Assembly (NCBI RefSeq): GCF_000306785.1
Contig: NC_017955.1
Coordinates: 620,001-684,000 of the forward strand
DNA: 64,000 nt
Direction: 5' to 3'
From: Modestobacter italicus
Lineage (GTDB): Bacteria > Actinomycetota > Actinomycetes > Mycobacteriales > Geodermatophilaceae
The notes under the pieces are model-generated. The model saw only the letters and a program-made list of their open reading frames with translations, was not told where the DNA came from and ran no database searches. Below, in pieces: positions 61,702 to 64,000 of this stretch (positions are counted from its first letter, which is position 1; each line of letters opens with the position of its first letter). The translations under genes and the position numbers were made by a program.

Positions 61702-62085
61702 GTGCGCACCCGCCGCCCCGCCGGCCGCTCCGAGGCCGGGATGGTCACCGCCGAGACCGCCGTCGTGCTGCCGGTCCTGCTGTTCGTGCTGGCCGGGGCG
61801 GTCGCCGCGGTCGTGGTCGTCGGCGCGCAGCTGCGCTGCGTGGACGCCGCGCGGGAGGCGACCCGTGCGGCGGCGCGCGGCGAGCCCGGTGCGGTCGTGG
61901 TGGCACTGGCCGCCGAGGCGGCTCCCGCGGGCGCCGTCACCACCGTCGGCGGTGACACCGGCACGGTCACCGTCACCGTCTCGGCGACGATCTCGCCGCT
62001 GGGTCCGCTGCCCTGGCACGTCGAGGTCTCGGCCACGGCCACCGCGGTGCGCGAGCCGGCTGCGGCCGGGAGCGGAGCCCCGTGA
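61702..62085 (+). CDS. TadE-like minor pilin
   Basis: 127 residues, GTG start. Leader with SEAGMVTAETAVVLPVLLFVLAGAVAAVVVV: prepilin-like site with Glu, then a helix; the rest is a beta-rich Thr/Val segment (GTVTVTVSATISPLG). Corresponds to Rv3655c in the mycobacterial locus. The stop overlaps the GTG of the next gene. Confidence 0.85.
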   Translation: MRTRRPAGRSEAGMVTAETAVVLPVLLFVLAGAVAAVVVVGAQLRCVDAAREATRAAARGEPGAVVVALAAEAAPAGAVTTVGGDTGTVTVTVSATISPLGPLPWHVEVSATATAVREPAAAGSGAP

Positions 62086-62468
62086 CGCCGTCGGGGCCGG
62101 CCGACGAGCGGGGCTCGGCCACCGTGTGGACCGTCGCGCTGGCCGGTGTCCTCGCGGTGGTGGGTGCCGCGGTGCTCCTGGTCGGTGCGGCGGTGGTCGC
62201 CCGGCACCGGGCAGGCACGGCCGCGGACCTGGCCGCGCTGGCGGCGGCGGGCAGGGCGGTGCAGGGCGAGGCCGACCCGTGCGCGACCGCCTCCGAGGTG
62301 GCCCGGGCCAACGGGGCGGTCGTCGACTCCTGCGCGGTCAGCGCGGCGGCGGTGGTGGAGCTGCGGGTGCACGTCCCCGTCCGGCTCGGCCCGCTCGGCG
62401 TCGTGGACGCGCCCGCCCGGGCCCGTGCCGGCCCGGCGGCGCCCGACGCCGGCCCCGTCGGGGCGGGG
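62082..62468 (+). CDS. TadE/TadG-like (Rv3654c-type) protein without an in-frame stop
   Basis: From the GTG at 62082 the first 125 residues fit helicase/secretion neighbourhood TadE-like proteins of the Rv3654c type: DERGSATVWTVALAGVLAVVGAAVLLVG membrane segment, ARHRAGTAADLAALAAAGRAV, ELRVHVPVRLGPLGVVDAPARARAGPA. The expected stop near 62450 is absent: I read this frame to base 64000 without meeting a stop, through sequence antisense to the helicase gene. Neither other forward frame has a stop before 62851, so a single indel would not give a normal end. The end given is where family resemblance ends. Confidence 0.7.
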
Positions 62469-64000
62469 TCAGAAGACCAGGTCGTCGGGGTCGCGCTCGG
62501 GCTCGGCAGCCACCTCGTCGGCCGCCTCGGTGGTCTCGGCCACCCCGGCGGGCGCCGGGCCGCTGGTGCCGAACAGGCCCGGCCGCGGCGCCGGCCGGCG
62601 GGTCACCTCCGCCTCCTCCGGCGTCAGCTCGGGAGCACCGGCGAGCTCGTCCAGGACGACGTCGAGCACCCGGACCGCGCCGGCCTTGTCCAGCGGGTCG
62701 TTGCCGTTGCCGCACTTGGGCGACTGCACGCAGGAGGGGCAGCCGGCCTCGCACTCGCAGCTGGCCACCGTGGCCCGGGTCGCCTGCAGCCAGTCGCGCA
62801 GCACCGCGTACCCGCGCTCGGCGAAGCCGGCGCCGCCGGGGTGGCCGTCGTAGACCACGATCGTCGCCGCGCCGGTGTCGGGGTGCAGGGCCGTGGAGAC
62901 CCCGCCGAGGTCCCAGCGGTCGCAGGTGGCCAGCAGCGGCAGGATCCCGATCGAGGCGTGCTCGGCGGCGTGCAGCGAGCCGGGCAGCGCGGTCTCGTCC
63001 ACGTCGGCCCGTTCGACGGCCCGGTCGCTCAGGGTCAGCCACACCGCCCGGGTGCGCAGCTGGCGGGCGGGGAGGTCCAGCGGGAACTCCGCGAGCACCT
63101 CCCCGGTGCCGATCCGCCGGCGCTGGTAGGCCACGACCTGGTTGGTGACGTCCACGACGCCGGTGTGCGCCGTGACCGCCCCGAGCCGCCGGGTGCGGTC
63201 GGTGGAGACGATCGAGAGGTCCACGACGTCGCGGGCGACCGTCGTCCACTCCGGGCTCTCCGGGTGCACGACGGCGCAGGCGTCGTCGACGTCGAACTCG
63301 TCGACGACGTAGGTCTCGCCGCGGTGCACGTACAGCGCACCGGTGTGCACGGTGGCGTGCGAGGCATCGCCGTCGACGGTGCCCAGCAGCCGCCCGGTCG
63401 CGCCCTCGATGATCGACACCGGGGCCGTGCCGCTGCCGCGGATGTCGACGTCCGGCCGTCCCCGTCCCGCCCAGTACCAGCCGGTCGGCCGGGCGCGGAG
63501 CAGCCCGTCGGCGACGAGCTCGGTCACCTGGGCCTCGGCCACGTCACCGCCGAAGTCGGCCAGGTCCGCGGGGGTCAACGGCAGCTCAGCGGCCGCGCAG
63601 CACAGCTGCGGGCCGAGCACGTAGGGGTTCGCCGGGTCGGTCACCGTCGCCTCGACGGGCCGGCCGAACACCGCCTGCGGGTGGTGGGCCAGGTAGTGGT
63701 CCAGCGGGTCGTCGCGGGCGACGAACACGACGAGGGACTCGTTCTGCGCCCGCCCGGCCCGGCCGGCCTGCTGCCACATCGAGGCCAGCGTGCCGGGGTA
63801 GCCGGCGAGCACCACGGCGTCCAGGCCGGCGATGTCGATGCCCAGCTCCAGGGCGTTGGTGGTGGCCACGCCCAGCAGCGCACCGCTGGACAGCGACCGC
63901 TCCAGCTCGCGGCGCTCCTCGGGCAGGTAGCCGCCGCGGTAGGAGTCGACCCGCGAGGCCAGGTCCGCCCGGCCCCGCGACCGCAGCACCGCACGGGCCT
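62469..64000 (-). CDS. DEAD/DEAH-box helicase with DUF1998 C-terminus (MrfA/Hrq1-like), N-terminus outside window
   Basis: 510 residues of the C-terminal part; the frame continues past base 64000. Helicase domain 2 motifs: GVATTNALELGIDIAGLDAVVLAGYPGT (motif V) and QQAGRAGR (motif VI). Then the DUF1998 region with a Cys cluster CECEAGCPSCVQSPKCGNG, which binds Zn in the DNA-repair helicase MrfA. Acts as an ATP-dependent 3'-5' DNA helicase in that family. In mycobacteria (Rv3649) a homologue also borders the tad locus. Its last bases meet the unterminated TadE/G-like frame. Confidence 0.92.
   Translation of the reverse strand, partial: ARAVLRSRGRADLASRVDSYRGGYLPEERRELERSLSSGALLGVATTNALELGIDIAGLDAVVLAGYPGTLASMWQQAGRAGRAQNESLVVFVARDDPLDHYLAHHPQAVFGRPVEATVTDPANPYVLGPQLCCAAAELPLTPADLADFGGDVAEAQVTELVADGLLRARPTGWYWAGRGRPDVDIRGSGTAPVSIIEGATGRLLGTVDGDASHATVHTGALYVHRGETYVVDEFDVDDACAVVHPESPEWTTVARDVVDLSIVSTDRTRRLGAVTAHTGVVDVTNQVVAYQRRRIGTGEVLAEFPLDLPARQLRTRAVWLTLSDRAVERADVDETALPGSLHAAEHASIGILPLLATCDRWDLGGVSTALHPDTGAATIVVYDGHPGGAGFAERGYAVLRDWLQATRATVASCECEAGCPSCVQSPKCGNGNDPLDKAGAVRVLDVVLDELAGAPELTPEEAEVTRRPAPRPGLFGTSGPAPAGVAETTEAADEVAAEPERDPDDLVF

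Noticed and set aside
1..64000. tRNA, rRNA, CRISPR array, insertion sequence or prophage
   Set aside because: No cloverleaf-like CCA-ended genes, regular spacer-repeat arrays, transposase or phage structural genes were recognised by reading.

Overview
The window is very GC-rich (about 75% by eye), dense and full of start/stop overlaps (ATGA, GTGA). Together with the gene families present this points to an actinomycete. Geodermatophilaceae (Blastococcus, Geodermatophilus, Modestobacter) is my best guess; that is inference from style and gene content, not a computed placement. No rRNA, tRNA, CRISPR array, transposase or phage gene is visible.

The main theme is a nearly complete adenosylcobalamin (B12) pathway spread over several clusters. 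(a) 14775 to 4321, minus strand: one long operon behind a cobalamin riboswitch. It holds a fused Mg-chelatase-type ChlI/ChlD ATPase, cobO, cobB, the cobalt ECF transporter cbiMNQO, a CobE-CobC fusion (frameshifted), cobT and cysG/cobA. (b) cobQ at 20258. (c) cobD at 25132 (minus), facing away from def-cobL-cobM (plus); then cbiD (minus) and cobK (plus). (d) cobG-cobH-cobI/J on the minus strand at 40287-36984. (e) cobN at 48239 behind a second cobalamin riboswitch. (f) cobS, cobU and a CobC-type phosphatase at 53704-55700. The route is mixed: CobG (aerobic, oxygen-dependent) sits with CbiD (usually the anaerobic C1 methyltransferase), and no CobF is seen here.

Other regions: a partial EamA transporter, an HflX-type GTPase and an ABC exporter with an XRE regulator (1-4100); two paralogous membrane proteins with a winged-helix regulator, an AbrB-type membrane protein and a PemK/MazF-like protein (15.0-18.3 kb); small housekeeping and accessory genes (VOC, PPOX, thioesterase, PlsC, PAS-ANTAR, MocR regulator; 18.5-24.9 kb); tandem dynamin-like GTPases (32.3-35.6 kb); DUF4383, TPR, hemerythrin, GntP permease, secreted GH43 with two CBMs, FKBP lipoprotein and MFS (40.4-48.0 kb); a BNR-propeller/MoaD pair (51.9-53.3 kb). 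The right end is a Tad/Flp pilus locus: a degenerate Fido protein, HAD-IB phosphatase, Ssd/CpaE-like protein, TadA, TadB, TadC, a pilin-like DUF4244 protein, TadE and a TadE/G-like protein. It meets a truncated DEAD-box helicase on the opposite strand.

The most unusual signal is a set of short DNA repeats placed in and between the cobalamin genes. They include a 17-bp-arm palindrome translated in CobD and repeated between two other genes, a paired 18-bp repeat in the CbiM tail and the CobI/CobJ linker read in different frames, and a 17-bp repeat read in two frames in the chelatase linker. Two genes carry apparent one-base deletions, and the TadE/G-like gene has no in-frame stop before the window ends. 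Many isolated genes show a TANNNT hexamer 6-8 nt before the start codon, which suggests leaderless mRNAs.
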